A stretch of 64,000 bases of DNA, taken from Siphonodentalium dalli (Eukaryota > Mollusca > Scaphopoda > Gadilida > Siphonodentaliidae). Numbering within the stretch: the first letter of the stretch is position 1; the number at the start of each line of letters is the position of its first letter. Made by a program: the position numbers and the translations under genes. Location of the stretch: NCBI GenBank assembly GCA_032622095.1, contig CP136069.1, positions 85,954,958 through 86,018,957 on the forward strand. The letters are read 5' to 3'. Below the pieces are notes generated by a model, which saw only the letters and a list, made by a program, of their open reading frames with translations, made no database searches and was not told where the DNA came from. Below, piece after piece: positions 38,162-48,685 of the stretch.

Positions 38162-38256
38162 GTGTTGGACAGGTTGTAATGCAGGTTGCTGCTTGTACAT
38201 CTGTTAAGTTCTGTTATGGTATTGAAAAGGCGGAGTATCCAGCTCTCTATGCAAAG
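38162..38256 (+). CDS. DOT1L: DOT1L coding exon w5 (SAM motif I, second half)
   Basis: Acceptor TTTTTCAG, donor GTTAGA (weaker than the other donors), 95 nt, phase 1 in and phase 0 out. It completes the glycine and encodes VGQVVMQVAACTSV, then KFCYGIEKAEYPALYAK. It aligns with human [30 protein letters not shown]. The acidic residue in EKA corresponds to the glutamate that binds the ribose of SAM. Confidence 0.97.
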
Positions 38257-38451
38257 GTTAGATCCTCCACTTCAGAGTCTGTCCTAATTCATGTTCTTAG
38301 CCATTTGCAAATGGCAGGCCCCCAAAAGCTATCTCCACCTGACTTTTTGAACAGTGAGAATTGATCCAAGTACAAGATGTCAATTTCATGGGTTAAAATT
38401 CTCATTTGACAGACAGGAAGTGAAATTACAAACCTGCAAATATGGTGTCCT

Positions 38452-38520
38452 AGGCCAAAACAAAAAACTTCTCTGTTTCTGATAACATGGATAATTTTCC
38501 AGACAGGCAGGGCTTCTTTT
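38452..38520. mobile_element. TAGGCCAAAAC-type end fragment
   Basis: TAGGCCAAAACAAAAAACTT then CTGTTTCTGATAAC and CAGACAGGCAGGG match the left end of the element at 30333-30675. It stops where the hairpin/GTCC element at 38521 begins, which suggests disruption by that insertion. A second end of the same type, same orientation, is at 39223-39310. Confidence 0.5.
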
Positions 38521-39065
38521 TTATGTTTACCCATACCATAGTATGGTAAACATAGTGTCGTTGTCCGGATTGCCCACTCGTCGTTCGTCCGTCTGTCTGT
38601 CTGTCCGTAGACACTTTACGCATAATGTGATAACTGAAACATTTTCTATCTGATCGGAACCAAATTTGGTATGTGAGTTTCTCGGCCCAAAATACAGATC
38701 GAGTTCGAATATGAGTTTGATCCGAGTTTTTTTTACGGAGTTATGGCCCTTTTTCAACTTAGAATTCATGCATTCTGCCATAACTCAAACATTTTTTATC
38801 TGATGTGAACCAAATTTGGTATATGAGTTTCTCAGCCCAACATACTAATATAGTTCGAATATGGGTTTGATCTGACTTTTTTTAATGGAGTTATGGCCCT
38901 TTGACATATAATTCACACATGCTTCGATAAATCAACCATTTTTCATCTGATCGGAACCAAATTTGGTATGTGAGTTTCTCAACTCAAAATACAGAACGAG
39001 TTTGAATATGGGTTAGATCCAATTTGTTATACCAGAGATATGGCCCTTTTTCAACTAAGAATTAT
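38521..39065. mobile_element. Helentron-associated (HINE/pearl-like) element A, three ~155-bp units
   Basis: A terminal hairpin (ATGTTTACCCATACCAT facing ATGGTAAACAT, 38524-38553) is followed by a GTCC/GTCT tract (~38583-38610). Then come three tandem units marked by GAACCAAATTTGGTATGTGA, AGTTCGAATATG and GTTATGGCCCTTT (starting about 38655, 38807 and 38952). The far end is not obvious. Architecture matches elements at 39550, 58748, 60237 and 63828, although the sequences differ. Confidence 0.6.
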
Positions 39066-39549
39066 CCAGATTATAACCCAAGTAACTTACAATTAATGAA
39101 TACCTGCTTCTCTGTGAGAGAGATTGAGAGTTATTTATAGCCCTCATAAGTTAGCTCTAATAAGAGACACAAATTAGTGAATTATTGGATAAATTGATTT
39201 AGCTATCTTTTTAACCACAACTTAGGCCAAAAAAAAAAACGTCTCTGTTTCCGGTACCCGGCCTGGCTGAGATTTTCTTGCCGGTCTCAATTTTCTTTTT
39301 TTTCCAGAAGTCCGTATTAACCTGTCCGTCCGTGTGTTAATTGTTATGGTTTTTCCAATACCAACAGCAGAACTAATCGCCCATCGCATACTCAACTGAC
39401 GCATGTGCAGGCCGGTGTATGCGATCGCGCATTCTAGATATAAATAAGACAACCCAGTCGGCCATGCCACGCTGTGAATAGCGTGGCGTAAATCAAACTA
39501 TACCCTAACGAGTCACTACGGAAATACTGACGTCTTTGTGGGCTGTGTA

Positions 39550-40395
39550 TTTTTTAGCTCACCTGAGACAAAGTCTCCGGTGGAGCTATAGTCATCACTC
39601 CTTGTCCGTCGTCCGTCCGTCCGTCCGTCTGTCCGTCAACTTTTTTTTAAAACATCTCCTCTGAAACCATCATACCAAATTGGTTCATATTTGGTGTGGA
39701 TGTTCCCTAGGTGACTCTCATTCAGATTTGTTCAAATGAGGTCACTGGGTCAAATAGTTGCGAAACCAGGGCCATAATTCTATTCCTCCACAGTAATTCT
39801 TACAACAACTTCTTGTCCATAACCATTGTGCCGATTTAGCTAATATTTGGTATGGAGGGTCCTTTGGTGACTGATGTTCAGATTTGTTCAAATGAGGTCA
39901 CCCGGTCAATTAGTTGAGAAACCAGGGCCATAACTCATAGTAATTCTTACAATGACTTCTTCTACAAAAATGTTGGGCCGAATTAGCTTATATTTGGTAC
40001 TGAGGGACCTTGGGTGACTGGGAATCAGATTTGTTCAAATTGGGTCACTGGGTCAATTAGGGGCAGAGCCAGGGACATAACTCTAAAAACCAAAAAATTA
40101 CATTTTTGCATTTTGATCATATTTGGGGTGGATGTTCCCTAGGTGACTGTCATTAATATTTGTTCAAATGAGGTCACTGTGTCAAACAGTTGCGAAACCA
40201 GAGCCATAACAATATTCCTCCTTGGTAATTCTTATAACGACTTCTTGTCAATAACCATTAAGCTGATTTAGTTTATATTTGGTATGTGGGGTCATTGAAT
40301 GACTGGGGTTCAGATTTGTTCAAATGGGGTCACTGGGTCAAATAGTGGTGGAGCCAGGGCCATAATTCCCCAAAAAATAATAAAAAATTCAGGAA
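39550..40395. mobile_element. Helentron-associated (HINE/pearl-like) element B, about five tandem units
   Basis: A T-tract, then a hairpin of AGCTCACCTGAGAC facing GTCTCCGGTGGAGCT (39556-39587), then a GTCC tract (39603-39638). About five units of 130-155 bases follow, each with TATTTGGTRTGGA, CAGATTTGTTCAAATGRGGT and CCAGGGCCATAA. The unit family is the same as in R1. Reading the minus strand, the hairpin lies just inside the terminal AGCTAAAAA, where Helitron-type elements carry their 3' hairpin. Confidence 0.6.
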
Positions 40396-40796
40396 CTCCT
40401 TGATCAATTTAACATACAAAAAAATATATATCACCCCCCCCCCCCACATGACCCAGAACCCCACCCCCAACCAACAGCATTCCACCCTATCTCATATCCT
40501 AACTCACAGGTAAATAAAGTATATTTATTTAAATTCCCATTACAAGGCAACTCTCCTATGAACTGATAGACATGGCAAGGCAGATAGAGAGATAAAGATT
40601 CTGCAGCCTTAGACAGAGTCCCCAGGGAGTGTATTCATGTCATCCATAATTTAAATGAGATTAATGGTGTTATCAATGAAGCACCCTTGTTGTTTATATT
40701 ATCACTCAGTGGTCATTAAAATCAGATTAATTTCATTTTCTCAAAGAGTGCCTGTCAGAGCCAGAATCAAGCTTTGAAATAGTCTGTCTGTTATTT

Positions 40797-41985
40797 GCAG
40801 AATGAGGTACCCAGAGGGTGAATTTAGTGACGCTATCCTACACAGCAGGCTAGCATAACCAAATACACCCTCTGAGAACCTTATTCCGCTTAGGCCTCAT
40901 CTTCTGGGAAGTATCTAGAGTCTCAAGATCTCATTCTGCTTAGGCCTCATCTTCTGGGAAGTATCTATAGTATCAAATTTACATTGTTGTTAGTTAAATT
41001 TCCCTTCTAGGAAGTTTCTGTATCCCTTAATTTGCAGAAGATAAAATTCATGATTGAGGTGCCCAATGGGTGAACATCACCAATTTCAACTGGGGAACTT
41101 CAATCTTATTCTAGGTATTCCATAGCAGTTGAGGGCCTTATCAGAATGAGGTCCCCAGAGGGTGAATTTAGTGATACTAGCCCGCTGTGCAGGATAGCCT
41201 CACTAAATTCACCCTCTGGGTACCTCATTCTGCAAATAACAGACAGACTATTTCAAAGCTTGATTCAAGGCTAGCATCACCAAATTCACCATTTGGGGAC
41301 CTCATTCTGCTTAGGCCTCATCTTCTGGGAAGTATCTATAGTATCAAATTTACATTGTTGTTAGTTAAATTTCCCTTCTAGGAAGTTTCTATATCCCCTA
41401 ATTTGCAGAAGATAAAATTCATAATTGAGGGGCCCAATGGGTGAACATCACCAACTTCAACTGGGGAAATTCAATTTTATTCTAGGTCTTCCATAGCAGT
41501 TGAGGACTTTATCAGAATGAGGTCCCCAGAGGGTGAATTTAGCGTCACTAAATTCACCCTCTGGGGACCTCACTCTGCAAATGACAGACACACTATCACA
41601 CTATTTCAAGGCTTGTTGTATAATACATTGTGTTGCTTGAGGCCAGGCATAGAAGGAGAAGATCACTCGATCTTTTCGACCATCCCGGGCGCTTCGCGCC
41701 CAACTACTCACTCTCTCTGCCAGGCATACACAATGTAGGAACAGACACGCTTTTTGTGATGCTATCCGGCACAGCAGGCTAGCATCACCAAATTCACCCT
41801 CTGACGACCTCATTCTGCTTAGGCCTCATCTTCTGGGAAGTATCTATAGTATCAAATTTACATTGTTGTTAGTTAAATTTCCCTTCTAGGAAGTTTCTAT
41901 ATCCCCTAATTTGCAGAAGATAAAATTCATAAATGAGGTGCCCAATGGGTGAATATCACCAACTTCAACTGGGGAACTTAATTTT
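40797..41985. repeat. Cluster of hairpin modules with three tandem copies of the associated segment
   Basis: Hairpin modules lie at 40797-40889, 41142-41233 and 41513-41578, with right halves alone at 41270-41312 and 41758-41820. The associated segment (TCTTCTGGGAAGTATCTA, TTTCCCTTCTAGGAAGTTTC, AATTTGCAGAAGATAAAATT, CAACTTCAACTGGGGAA) is repeated at 40890-41110, 41310-41480 and 41820-41985. The 41513-41578 hairpin is nearly perfect, with arms of about 30 bases and almost no loop. The small open frames here (41187, 41517 and 41601) are by-products of the repeats. Confidence 0.75.
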
Positions 41986-41989
41986 TATC

Positions 41990-42980
41990 CTTATCAGATT
42001 TGTGAAAATGGGATCACAAAGTCAAATAAGGGCAGAGCAAGAGACTTAACTATTTCACTACATAGTAATTCTTAAAATATGTTTGCAAGAACTAGTTGGC
42101 TTATATAGAATGGAATGTTCTTCCTTGACTGCAATTCAGATTTTTTTAATGGGGTCACCTGGTCAAATAGGGGCCAAGCGAAGGACAGTTTCCCTCTTAA
42201 TATGCTTCCTTCACAAGGACCATCAGGTCTATTTGACTGATATTTATGATATGTATGAAGGGTTCTTTGGTGTCTGGGATTCAAATTTATTCAGATGGGG
42301 TCACCAGGTTAAAAGGGTGGGACCAGGGACATAACTATATGTCTCTATAGTAATTCTTAAAATGTCTTCTCAAGGGATTTTGGACAATTTAGCTTACATA
42401 TAGTATGGAGGAATCAGGAAGATCCTTTAGTGACTGAGATACAGATTTGTTAAAATGAGCTCAACCTGTCAAGAAATGGCAGTCTATGGGGAGTTAACAC
42501 TTTTGTGTCCAATAAAATCATAGAAATACCAAATTCATTAAAACATCTACCTTGGAACCACCTGACTGATTGGTCTGACATACATGTATTGTGTTTTGGG
42601 TCCATGGATAATTGGGCTTCAAACATGTTTAAATGGTTTTAGAAAAAGGCGCTTGTGAGATTGGAAATTTCCAACAATTGAGAAAGTTTGAGGTGTCGGT
42701 TGTGAAATTCCAACCTAAGACTTGGGAGTCTGGATCCCGGTCGGGAGGGGACTTGTTGAGCTGGAGGAGGGGGGTGATCAGTAGTGTACAGTTGGCAATT
42801 TCAAGGTGGTTTGTTACCAAGCTACATACTTGAAGTCTCTCTAGCCACATATCCTGTTTAAATCTACTTCTTTTAAAGTGATTATGAAAAGTGCTCACTG
42901 TTTTGGTCTCCAGAGTCCCAGTCTTATCAGTCTTTGCAGTCTGGTGAGCGACCCCACAGTCATTGACTGTCTTGTTAAAT
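41990..42980. repeat. Dispersed repeat family R1, copy 2
   Basis: Closely similar to 69-1060 over its length, in the same orientation, including GGTCACCTGGTCAAATAGG, GAAGGACAGTTTCC, CATCTACCTTGGAAC, TTGAGCTGGAGGAGGGGG and the ending CAGTCATTGACTGTCTTG. It differs by small indels. Together with 39550-41985 it may form one long composite non-autonomous element. Confidence 0.7.
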
Positions 42981-43479
42981 TATACTGGTAGCTCTCGGAA
43001 ATTCCTTTGTGGAATTTGGCGCAAACCATGCTTGAAAGAAAACTCTGTTCGCGACAAAATTAAGCAGTGAAAAGCATGTGCGTTTTGGTGGGAAAATGAC
43101 AGTCTGTATTCCGTAATCAGTCCCGGAGATTAGCGTCGTCAATCGACAATGACGAGGTGAAAGCCGAAATGCAGTCACCATTGACCAGAAGAAATCATTA
43201 TCCAATATAAAATGCATACTATTCACAGAAACCCGAGTTTAACCTGCTTTAAATAAACAACTGTCTGTTATGAATGACACACAAACTGGGTCACTGTGTC
43301 ACCAACCAAACACCTCAGTGGGTCACGTGAATCAACTCCGTGCAACTATTACGTCAGGCTCTTTGATGTTACCAACCAACTTACCAAGTAGCAAATACTA
43401 CTTTGTGCATTACTGAGCGGATTAATACTATTTAGAAAAGCCGCACTTGTCATCAATACTAGACATGGCAAAATTATTG

Positions 43480-43515
43480 GGTTAAACATCTGCCGATCGT
43501 GATCGGCCTCTTGTT
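43480..43515. repeat. Hairpin followed by CTCTTGTTTT, candidate element terminus
   Basis: GCCGATCGTGATCGGC forms a 7-bp perfect stem and is followed directly by CTCTTGTTTT. The HINE-like element at 58748 and the repeat ending at 59691 also finish in CTCTTGTTT, and the one at 60237 in ACTTGTTTT. This suggests the end of a similar element. The stretch 42980-43480 upstream has no recognised feature; the 83-codon minus-strand frame there has no known domain. Confidence 0.35.
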
Positions 43516-43609
43516 TTACAATTTAAAAAAAAAATTCAGTCATTAGAGATATAATAGTGTAGTCACGGTCCCATGGCATATGGTTAGATCAATGTGTACT
43601 GAAAATGAG

Positions 43610-43862
43610 CCAAGCATTGGATAAAAACATGCTGTCCCTTGAATTCATTCACTCTGCAGTAAGATCTCTACCAACGTTGAGCTTAATAACCAACTTATTT
43701 TTTGCTTTTGGGATTGGGAAAAATGATAAATATTCACATTGACAGTCTTAACAGGTAACTATAGACTAGCCTTCTGGATAAAATTGAAAATAAAATTGAG
43801 GCAGGCAAGAAAATCTAGGCCAGGCAGGGTATCAGAAACAAAGAGGTTTTTTTGGCCTTAGT
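43610..43862. mobile_element. Partial copy of the TAAGRCC element (right part)
   Basis: From TTCACTCTGCAGTAAGATCT to AAACAAAGAGGTTTTTTTGG this matches the right two thirds of 30333-30675 in the same orientation. The left end is missing, so it is a truncated or replaced copy. Confidence 0.6.
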
Positions 43863-44289
43863 AAGTGTAACTGATCTGTTCTTGTTCTGTTCTTGGCATC
43901 TGAATCATCATGTGCAGATAACGTTTTGGTGGTCCACTTGTGGTCTGCTTGTGAACACAAAATACAATTGAATTAACCCCTAAAGATGCTATTCCTATTG
44001 AGGGGTTTGAAGCATTTACAAAGTTAGTTGATTTTAACACATCTTTTCTTTGTATTTTATATCATTATGAAATTATGAAGTTATTGTCTGAATTTAGATT
44101 ACAGTGTCAGTTTTGTCCATAGTAAGTATTTTTGCTAATCCAGGATTTCCCCTATTGTCATTAATTGAGGAAGCGGGTCCCTTTTAGGGTCCCTTTCCCC
44201 TCACCCAAAATTCCCCTCTGACATATTCCCCTTCCTGATCCACAGATGAATGCCTACCTCACATGTGTATCTGCCTCTAAATAAAACCA

Positions 44290-45849
44290 TGGGAATTTCT
44301 TGATGAAAACAAACTCCTATCATTTTACCAAGCTGGTTTCATGCGCAACGATTCAACGGTTTTTCAACTTACTGAAATATATGACAATATATGTCGATCA
44401 TTAGACGACGGAAAAGAGGTCCGGTGTATATTCTGTGACATAAGTAAAGCATTCGATAAAGTCTGGCACCGTGGCCTCTTGAACAAACTGACAAAAATTG
44501 GTATAAGAGGAAACTTGTATAACTTGATGAAATCGTATCTAGAATGTAGACAACAACAGGTTGTCATAGACGGCACACGTTCGGAACTACAAAATGTAAC
44601 AGCAGGTGTGCCGCAAGGCTCAGTATTAGGCCCACTTCTGTTTTTAATTTATATTAATGATATAACCGAAAATATACGATGTAACATTCGTCTATTTGCT
44701 GATGACACTTCTCTATTTCTTACTATCGAAGACCCCACCATGGCCGCAAAACTAATCAACGATGACCTCGAAACTCTCATGTGTTGGGCATCAGAATGGC
44801 TTGTAAAATTCAATCCCCTGAAAACGGAATCTCTCTTAACCTCCAGGAAAGAAACACCAGTATATCATCCACATTTGACCATGGGAACCGCGACAATTGT
44901 TGAGGTTGACAGCCATAAACATCTGGGACTTACTTTCGACAACATGGGCTCTTGGGGTATCCACATCAGATCTATGCTTGACAAAGCATGGAGTCGAGTA
45001 AATCTAGTACGTAAACACAGATACAGGCTAAGCAGAGTAACGCTTGAAAAAATCCATTATACATTTATCCGACCAATACTGGAATATGCCTCCCCTGTTT
45101 GGAATAACTGCCCTGATTATCTTAGTGATGACATTGAAAAGGTTCAGTATGAAATGGCCCGAATAGTAACAGGTGCAACCATCAGTACGAGTAACGCGTG
45201 CCTTTTGTCAGAGACTGGCTGGGAACTCCTCTCTTCACGCCGTAGAAAACACAAGCTGTGCCAATTTTTTAAAATGATACGAGGAACTGCTCCATCAATT
45301 TTAAGAAATTATGTACGACCAATTCAGGCAAATAATTCCAGATATAACTTCAGATTTGAACATATAAGACTACCCTCGAATATTAATTATGACTATTATA
45401 TGGATTCTTTCTTACCATCTGCAATTACCGAATGGAACAAACTGTCAGAAACTACAAAGAGCAGCAGTACAATCGAAGACTTCAAAAAGGAACTGAACAG
45501 TGACAATATACGTCCACCTGCCTATTTTTATCATAGTAAATGTCGTAAATCTCATATCCTCCATACCCGGTTAAGATTGAACTGCAGCCACCTAAGTGGT
45601 GACCTGACAGATAACCATGTAACAATTTCCCCCTTCTGTCTATGTGGGGAATTTGAGACAACTTACCACTATCTCTTTGAATGTACATTTTATCAAGAGC
45701 CCAGAAGAGAACTATATGACTCCCTACCAAATGTTGCCTTATCTGAGAATACACTAATGCGGGGGTCAAGAGAGCTTAGTCTTCGCGAAAACAAACAAAT
45801 ATTTAATGCAGTACAGACATATATTATGAGAACAAAAAGATTTCCATGA
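44290..45849 (+). CDS. LINE reverse transcriptase ORF, 5'-truncated (non-LTR retrotransposon)
   Basis: Open from the 5' junction at 44290 (17 codons before the first methionine at 44341) to a TGA at 45847-45849, with no frameshift. Counting from 44341, RT motifs appear in order: CDISKAFDKVWH (residues 32-43), GVPQGSVLGPLLFLIYIND (89-107) and the catalytic FADD box (119-122). A thumb-like region follows (HLGLTFD, FIRPILEYASPVW). A C-terminal cysteine/histidine motif of the form CxCGx(7)Hx(4)C lies near residues 431-449, as in Jockey/CR1/R1-like LINEs. The endonuclease and the N-terminal half of the ORF are missing, so it cannot transpose by itself. The unbroken frame suggests a recent insertion. 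The clade was not resolved. Confidence 0.93.
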   Translation, partial: WEFLDENKLLSFYQAGFMRNDSTVFQLTEIYDNICRSLDDGKEVRCIFCDISKAFDKVWHRGLLNKLTKIGIRGNLYNLMKSYLECRQQQVVIDGTRSELQNVTAGVPQGSVLGPLLFLIYINDITENIRCNIRLFADDTSLFLTIEDPTMAAKLINDDLETLMCWASEWLVKFNPLKTESLLTSRKETPVYHPHLTMGTATIVEVDSHKHLGLTFDNMGSWGIHIRSMLDKAWSRVNLVRKHRYRLSRVTLEKIHYTFIRPILEYASPVWNNCPDYLSDDIEKVQYEMARIVTGATISTSNACLLSETGWELLSSRRRKHKLCQFFKMIRGTAPSILRNYVRPIQANNSRYNFRFEHIRLPSNINYDYYMDSFLPSAITEWNKLSETTKSSSTIEDFKKELNSDNIRPPAYFYHSKCRKSHILHTRLRLNCSHLSGDLTDNHVTISPFCLCGEFETTYHYLFECTFYQEPRRELYDSLPNVALSENTLMRGSRELSLRENKQIFNAVQTYIMRTKRFP

Positions 45850-46160
45850 TCTGCATTGGTAACAAATTGCTTTGGATTCCGGCCGCGTTATGCGGCAGCA
45901 CGATGTTCCCCATTATATATGTAGTACTAAATGTCTTCCGATAACGATTATTTTGTAAGTTACTTACTTGTCACTATCCTGTATATACGTGAACTGATTC
46001 TACATGAAGAATACAGCAATATTCGCAGTGAACCCCATTGAAATAGGAATTGGCCATTGCGATTGACCCCCTCCCATAAAGCCTGACGCATGCATATTAC
46101 TACGAGCATAATTTTCATCACGCAGCAAATAAATTATTGAAAACTCTGTCCCCTCTACTT

Positions 46161-46165
46161 TCTCA

Positions 46166-46201
<36 letters not shown>
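46161..46201. repeat. CT microsatellite in the LINE 3' region
   Basis: A run of TC/CT dinucleotides with a single TTTC interruption, inside the LINE insertion. It creates the artefactual serine/leucine and arginine/glutamate repeats seen in overlapping short open frames on the two strands. Confidence 0.9.
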
Positions 46202-46726
46202 GCCTCCTGCTATCCCTAACACTATCTTCCGCTGTGTCCATCCCAACTTAGTTACTTCTCCTTTAAAAAATATTATTTCTATTATTTCCCGTCTGATCGA
46301 TACCCCTCCCTCACTTATTGGGGAAGGGGCATGTCGCAAAAGAGGAGAAGACTTCATATAAGCCCTCGGGCTTGTTGTCTGATCCTCATTTCCATACATT
46401 ATCTCTTATATGTTGTATATTTATGTCATTTGTGTATTATGTGTATTGTGTTTGGACTTGGAAATAAAAATATGTTTACACTAAATAAAACCAACAGGGA
46501 GTAGACGAGGTCCAGAAGTTAAATGCTGAAGGATGATCAGGAATATTTCATGTTACAGCATGTTGTAATGAATGTAGTGAAGTCAGACATAGAAATAAAT
46601 TGCAAATTTTAATCATTTCCTCTTCCATTGTTGGCAGCGGTACGAAAATTGTCAGTACACCCGCGAATTTAACTTGACATTTTGTTGCAAAGTATACTTG
46701 ACTTTATCTACTTATATTACCCTAGA

Positions 46727-46850
46727 CATTCAGAATTTGGCTTAAATATCAACTGATTTACTAAATACTATTAGATATTTTCAGTTTGTTGGCTATAGTG
46801 ATACCTTTCCCCCAACCCCTAGCGGAAACAATGGCTAATCATGACACTTG
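46727..46850. repeat. Dispersed repeat shared with 4225-4375
   Basis: TAGACATTCAGAATTTGG, CAACTGATTTAC and TTTCCCCCAACCCCTAGCGG parallel the sequence at 4225-4350. Family unknown; non-coding. Confidence 0.5.
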
Positions 46851-47014
46851 ATTAATTCACATTAATATATCTCACTAGCAATGTGGATTAATATGTTTTT
46901 TTTTAAAACAGTTTTTTCAACTCAGTAAATTATAAATCAATATTGATAGCGTTAATCGTCAAAATACATAAACATTCATCTTACTTCTTAAAAGTATGAT
47001 CCATATTGTGTTCT

Positions 47015-47280
47015 TTAACCCTTTCATGACGGGAGCTGCGCTGGTGGCCTGGTGCAGTATTAAAGATCCTGTGCCAGTGCATTCTCTTATATATGCAAGT
47101 CTCCTATAGGGAGCCTCACATATATAAGAGAATGCATTGGCTTACACGGTCAAGGTAAATATTGTTAGGCCAATGTATTCTCTTATCGAGGCTCCCTATG
47201 GGAGACTCGCATAAATAAGAAAATGCATTGGCACAGGGTTTTCACCAAGTTTTAGGAAACACAAGTCATGGAAGGGTTAA
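47015..47280. mobile_element. piggyBac-like MITE, TTAACCCTTTCATGAC family, complete copy
   Basis: TTAACCCTTTCATGAC at the left and GTCATGGAAGGGTTAA at the right are inverted, with TTAA at the extremities. The interior is doubly palindromic: CCAGTGCATTCTCTTATATA, CTCCTATAGGGAG and TATATAAGAGAATGCATTGG, then a second similar hairpin and GCCAATGTATTCTCTTAT. It ends 84 bases before exon w6. Related elements: 48091-48410, 48512-48602, 54063-54140 and 63088-63260. Confidence 0.8.
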
Positions 47281-47364
47281 TGAGCATGGTTTACTACCAA
47301 ATTCCTTCAAATTTATGTTCTAATTATGTCTTGATGGCTGACCGATTATATTTTGTTTTTATAG

Positions 47365-47427
47365 TCCATGGATAGAGAATTCAAGAAGTGGATGAAGTTT
47401 TATGGCAAAAAGCACAGTGATTATCAA
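47365..47427 (+). CDS. DOT1L: DOT1L coding exon w6
   Basis: Acceptor TTTTTATAG, donor GTAAGT, 63 nt, phase 0 at both ends. It encodes SMDREFKKWMKFYGKKHSDY plus Q, against human [20 protein letters not shown]. It directly continues exon w5 although the intron between them is 9.1 kb and carries the LINE. Confidence 0.97.
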
Positions 47428-47756
47428 GTAAGTTTTATTTAAGTTCTTTCTATGACAAATCTTTAAAACCCAGACATTTAATGTTGTAACAATTTTCGGC
47501 CTTTAATAATTTATATGTTTCAGTACTGGAGCATATTATGATTGAGATGAGCAGTACTTGAAGTTTTCATCTTTTAAGTATTAATTTTATAGTCATGAGG
47601 GTTACACCATCCCAGCTCACTTGAACATTATTTTGTCTCTTCACAGTACCATGGAGTATCAACAGTAGCGCTGACATTTTAGCTTACAATATCAGTGATT
47701 ATGCAGTTTGCATGTCTTAATAAAGAGTCCAATTCTATACCGTACTTTATTTATAG

Positions 47757-47812
47757 CTGGATGAAGGTGATTTCTTAGATGATGTTATGAATGAAAAAAT
47801 TAACCAGGCAAC
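47757..47812 (+). CDS. DOT1L: DOT1L coding exon w7
   Basis: Acceptor TTTATAG, donor GTAAGT, 56 nt, phase 0 in and phase 2 out. It encodes LDEGDFLDDVMNEKINQA and the first two bases of a threonine codon. GDF matches the human GDFL segment, whose aspartate and phenylalanine bind the adenine part of SAM. Confidence 0.95.
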
Positions 47813-48090
47813 GTAAGTAAAAAAAATTGCTGACTGAATACAGTCAATATTATGTGAATTCATATCAAGACATGGGATACCCAGCTCTCAAATCCATTCA
47901 ATTATAGTTAAATCTTAAGATTATAATGTGTATCTTGACCTTTTCCTTGGTGGTGAATATATGTGAACAAATCATGTAAAGTTTGTGAAAACATTACCAA
48001 CAAGAAGAGTGTGAAATAACAGAATTACTTGTTCTTATTTTCTCAATTTTAATATGACATCTCAGGTTGAAGCTGTAATGTAATCATTCT

Positions 48091-48410
48091 TTAACCCTTT
48101 CAGTGCCAGGTCCGATTTTTGTATCAACCCATATACCCTGTGCCAATGCATTCTCTTATATATGCGAGTCGACCATAGGTCGCCTCGCATATATAAGAGA
48201 ATGCATTGGCCTAACAATTTTTCATCATTTGTTATTATTTTTTACAATTTTAATAAGTTTTTCTTATATTCTTTAACTCTTTCAGTTTTTATAGGTTTAG
48301 TGCCAGGGAATCTTTAAAAAAAAAAAAAAAAAATCAATCAATTTTTTTGGTTTTTAAATTTTTTTTAGGGCCGATTTTACAGAACGTAAATTAGGCACTG
48401 AAAGGGTTAA
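48091..48410. mobile_element. piggyBac-like MITE, TTAACCCTTTCAGTGCC variant
   Basis: The left end TTAACCCTTTCAGTGCC is the inverse of the right end GGCACTGAAAGGGTTAA, both carrying TTAA. It contains the family hairpin (CCAATGCATTCTCTTATATA, CGACCATAGGTCG, TATATAAGAGAATGCATTGG) and an internal partial end TTTAACTCTTTCAG at ~48271. That suggests a nested or rearranged copy. There is also an A-run at 48317-48333. Confidence 0.75.
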
Positions 48411-48511
48411 CCATTCTTTCAGAAGAATTGTATTACACAATTGCAATTATTTTCACCATCGGTACTGAAAGTACTGTTGAACATAATTTCCAGAAAATTG
48501 GGATTTTTACC

Positions 48512-48602
48512 TTAACCCTTCCATGACATGAGCTTCCTGAAATTTTGCGGAAGCCCTGTGCCAATGCATTCTCTTACTAGTATGTATGCGAGGCTCTCTG
48601 TG
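48512..48602 (+). mobile_element. Left half of a TTAACCCTTYCATGAC MITE, next to exon w8
   Basis: TTAACCCTTCCATGACATGA then GTGCCAATGCATTCTCTTA and ATGCGAGGCTCTCTGTGG correspond to the left half of 47015-47280. It stops 34 bases before the exon w8 acceptor, with no right end. Confidence 0.65.
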
Positions 48603-48636
48603 GAATTATTGATTACCCAATATATTTTTGTTTCAG

Positions 48637-48685
48637 CATCATCTTTGTGAATAACTTTGCATTTGGACCTCAAGTAGATCACCAG
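48637..48685 (+). CDS. DOT1L: DOT1L coding exon w8 (NNFAFG motif)
   Basis: Acceptor TTTGTTTCAG, donor GTAAAT, 49 nt, phase 2 in and phase 0 out. The first C completes AC|C (threonine). It then encodes IIFVNNFAFGPQVDHQ, almost identical to human VIFVNNFAFGPEVDHQ. The first asparagine of NNFAFG corresponds to the human active-site residue Asn241. Confidence 0.97.

Larger units (their letters stand above)
44277..46493 (+). mobile_element. 5'-truncated LINE insertion with 13-bp target-site duplication
   Basis: The element occupies 44290-46480. CTAAATAAAACCA is present exactly on both sides (44277-44289 and 46481-46493), the mark of target-primed reverse transcription. The open frame starts at the first base inside the left duplication, so the element was cut short within its reverse-transcriptase ORF. 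The 3' region includes a CT-rich microsatellite (46161-46201) and ends GGAAATAAAAATATGTTTAC without a long poly-A. It sits in the sense orientation in a DOT1L intron. Confidence 0.9.

Noticed and set aside
43858-44040. Minus-strand 60-codon gene before the LINE
   Set aside because: No domain, no conserved context, length expected by chance in AT-rich DNA.
46137-46399. Serine/leucine- and arginine/glutamate-repeat proteins on opposite strands
   Set aside because: They are translations of the CT microsatellite in the LINE 3' region.
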